Position numbers and translations under genes: made by a program. This document shows, in pieces, positions 47,146 to 64,000 of a DNA stretch of 64,000 nt (position 1 is the first letter of the stretch; every line of letters starts with the position of its first letter). Origin of the DNA: Echiichthys vipera (lineage: Eukaryota; Chordata; Actinopteri; Perciformes; Trachinidae); the NCBI GenBank assembly GCA_963691815.1, contig OY829652.1:13049027-13113026 (forward strand). The letters run 5' to 3'. A model generated the notes under the pieces. The model was not told the origin of the DNA and did not search any database. It worked only from the letters and a program-made list of their open reading frames with translations.

Positions 47146-47912
47146 CACTGAGGAGCTTGGAAATCGTTGTCCATAGTCTCCCATAAACGCCTCCCATTTT
47201 TCTTTTGTTACATATTTTATTCACAAAGGAGTTCACAAAATAGACTTACCATGTGGTTATTTCATATAGCCTTGACTGTTTGTTTATTTATTTATTCATT
47301 GAATTGCCAGAGAGCATGCCATATGTGATATATATATCATTATTTAGGTATGCAAAGACCTTCAGATAAAAGATTTTGGCCATATTGTCCAGCCCCCAAT
47401 TAAACACCAAATCCTCAACCTGCAAAAAAGACGAGACAAAGTGCTAACCCATTTGACATGCATTTCGCCATGTGGGGGCGAAACTTTATGCCTGCCAGAC
47501 TTTTATCAAACATGATGACTCCTTATTATTTGGAACACATTTTGACAGTTTCAGGACAAGTTGGTAGCCTAGTAGTGTGCAGGTCTATAGAGCCTTCACA
47601 CCTCACCTGTCAACATTGATTTGTGTTCTTTTTCTTTTAAAAACCTCCACTGTCACAGAAACCGAAGGATCGCACATTTTTTTTGTATCACACCGGCGCA
47701 CGTGCATGCCGCTCTCGACACAACGCTGTGGAGATGGCGGTCTGGCAACGCGAGACCAGTCCGCCGGCAGCTCGAACTCTAATGAGTGACTTCGCTTGGA
47801 TGCGGTCGCGGCCGTCGAGCTGTCACTCTCCGGTGACATGATGACTCTCTGGAGGCTGGTTTTGTTGTTGGTCTGACGTCAGCGCGAGCTACAATGGAGC
47901 TGACAACATGAG

Positions 47913-47920
47913 TATAAAAG
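47913..47920 (+). promoter_or_regulatory. TATA box of ca12
   Basis: TATAAAAG lies 87 nt upstream of the ca12 ATG in a locally G/C-richer stretch (about 47,800-47,960). Transcription would be expected to start near 47,945, leaving a 5' UTR of about 60 nt. Canonical sequence and spacing make this one of the better-supported regulatory calls here. Confidence 0.7.
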
Positions 47921-48006
47921 CCGGTTTGAAGAGTGCGGCTCCAAGCTCCTGCTCTGCACCGGGTTAACATCACGCTACTGCACGAGGGAGGGCTGAGGGG
48001 ATCAAG

Positions 48007-63199
<15,193 letters not shown>

Positions 63200-63763
63200 A
63201 CTTCAACACGACCATTGCCCTTTTGCATCCCTTGTCCTGTATTTGTGTCCCATCGGTCAGTTGTGGAAGCATGAAAGGTTTACGTAATTCACACGATAAA
63301 GTTTGCATGCAGCTCTGGGGTTTTGGGAAGGACTCTTTTTTTTCTCAAGCCACAGTCTGGACTTCCTTTGCTGTGTTGTGGCGGCCAGAACATGACAGGC
63401 CACCGTGCTGTGTGTTTTCTGTTGTGTATGACTACTTCCTTAGAGCAAAAGGAACAGCTGTCCACTCTAATCCCCCTATTATTTATCTGGCATTATGTGG
63501 TGACTTCTTTAAGGAGAGCTCCACACATGCTTCCAGGCAAACCCAGTAAGGCCAGAGCTGAACTGGTGAGAATCGCAGGTCAAGGCTGACCGTGGCACCC
63601 GTTCCTTCGGGCTGTCCCGACATGGTGGAAAGCCCAACCACAGTCCAAACAATAGGGGGATAGGAGTCGACAGACATCACTGATGGTAGGGTGGCCTGAG
63701 AGAGATGGGTTATACCACATTTTTCCACCAACCCTGTACTTAGAGCTGCTCTATGGATTTTAT

Positions 63764-63769
63764 AATAAA
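63764..63769 (+). terminator. candidate poly(A) signal of ca12
   Basis: AATAAA about 565 nt after the ca12 stop codon, the first well-placed hexamer downstream that I noticed. It would give a 3' UTR of ordinary length. Confidence 0.45.
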
Positions 63770-64000
63770 AGGGCGCTTAGCTCGGTAGAAACACAGAAAC
63801 ACACAGCTCCTTCCCTGCAAATAATGCTGAGAAAAAAAGAAAGAAAGGCTTTTGTGTTTTCAGGCTGCACGTGGGCTGACCCCTAACCCCTGTCCGCCTA
63901 TCGGATCACAAGACTAACTCCCCAGCACTCTTGAGAGCCTCTCAATTAGACTGCAGCCAGCAGTAGCACAGTACCGCTGGGGAGTTATTACATCATCATG

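Overview
This window is vertebrate nuclear DNA. Multi-exon genes with GT-AG introns, long microsatellites and a dense load of tRNA-derived SINEs, LINE fragments, Tc1, hAT-like and TTAA-target DNA elements point to a ray-finned fish, probably a percomorph teleost. That assignment rests on repeat style and gene content, not on a search. No prokaryotic features, rRNA, functional tRNA or CRISPR were seen.

Layout. Positions 1-21.5 kb hold no gene I can support: they are intergenic DNA packed with old transposons (a 936-bp inverted-repeat element at 7.5-8.4 kb, a hAT-like element at 9.9-10.3 kb, LINE fragments at 11.8, 15.1 and 16.9 kb, a TTAA element at 20.6 kb) and microsatellites. From 21.5 kb there are three minus-strand genes. 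fbxl22 (2 coding exons, 21537-26478) encodes an F-box/LRR substrate receptor. usp3 (15 coding exons, 29850-39660) encodes a histone-H2A-type deubiquitinase. A six-exon gene (42577-45356) encodes a small type I membrane protein with two Kunitz domains. Transcribed the other way is ca12 (11 coding exons, 48007-63199, with a TATA box at 47913), a transmembrane extracellular carbonic anhydrase. I rebuilt all four gene models exon by exon. Every junction keeps frame, giving predicted proteins of 228, 614, 216 and 359 residues.

Context. From memory, FBXL22, USP3 and CA12 are neighbours on human 15q22, so the block is conserved synteny; the Kunitz gene between usp3 and ca12 is an addition relative to the human order I recall. 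The genes do not form a pathway; they are linked by ancestry.

The most interesting points are these. (a) An intact, unrecognised 220-codon ORF at 56411-57073 lies inside ca12 intron 8. (b) The first Kunitz domain has lost both cysteines of one disulfide (the 14-38 pair) while keeping the other four. (c) usp3 has an Ala/Asp-rich C-terminal extension of about 93 residues beyond the normal end of the family. (d) In ca12 the residue matching Thr199 of carbonic anhydrase II is Ser. (e) A 1.6-kb TTAA-flanked element sits inside a LINE reverse transcriptase whose two halves can be aligned to an uninterrupted relative elsewhere in the window.
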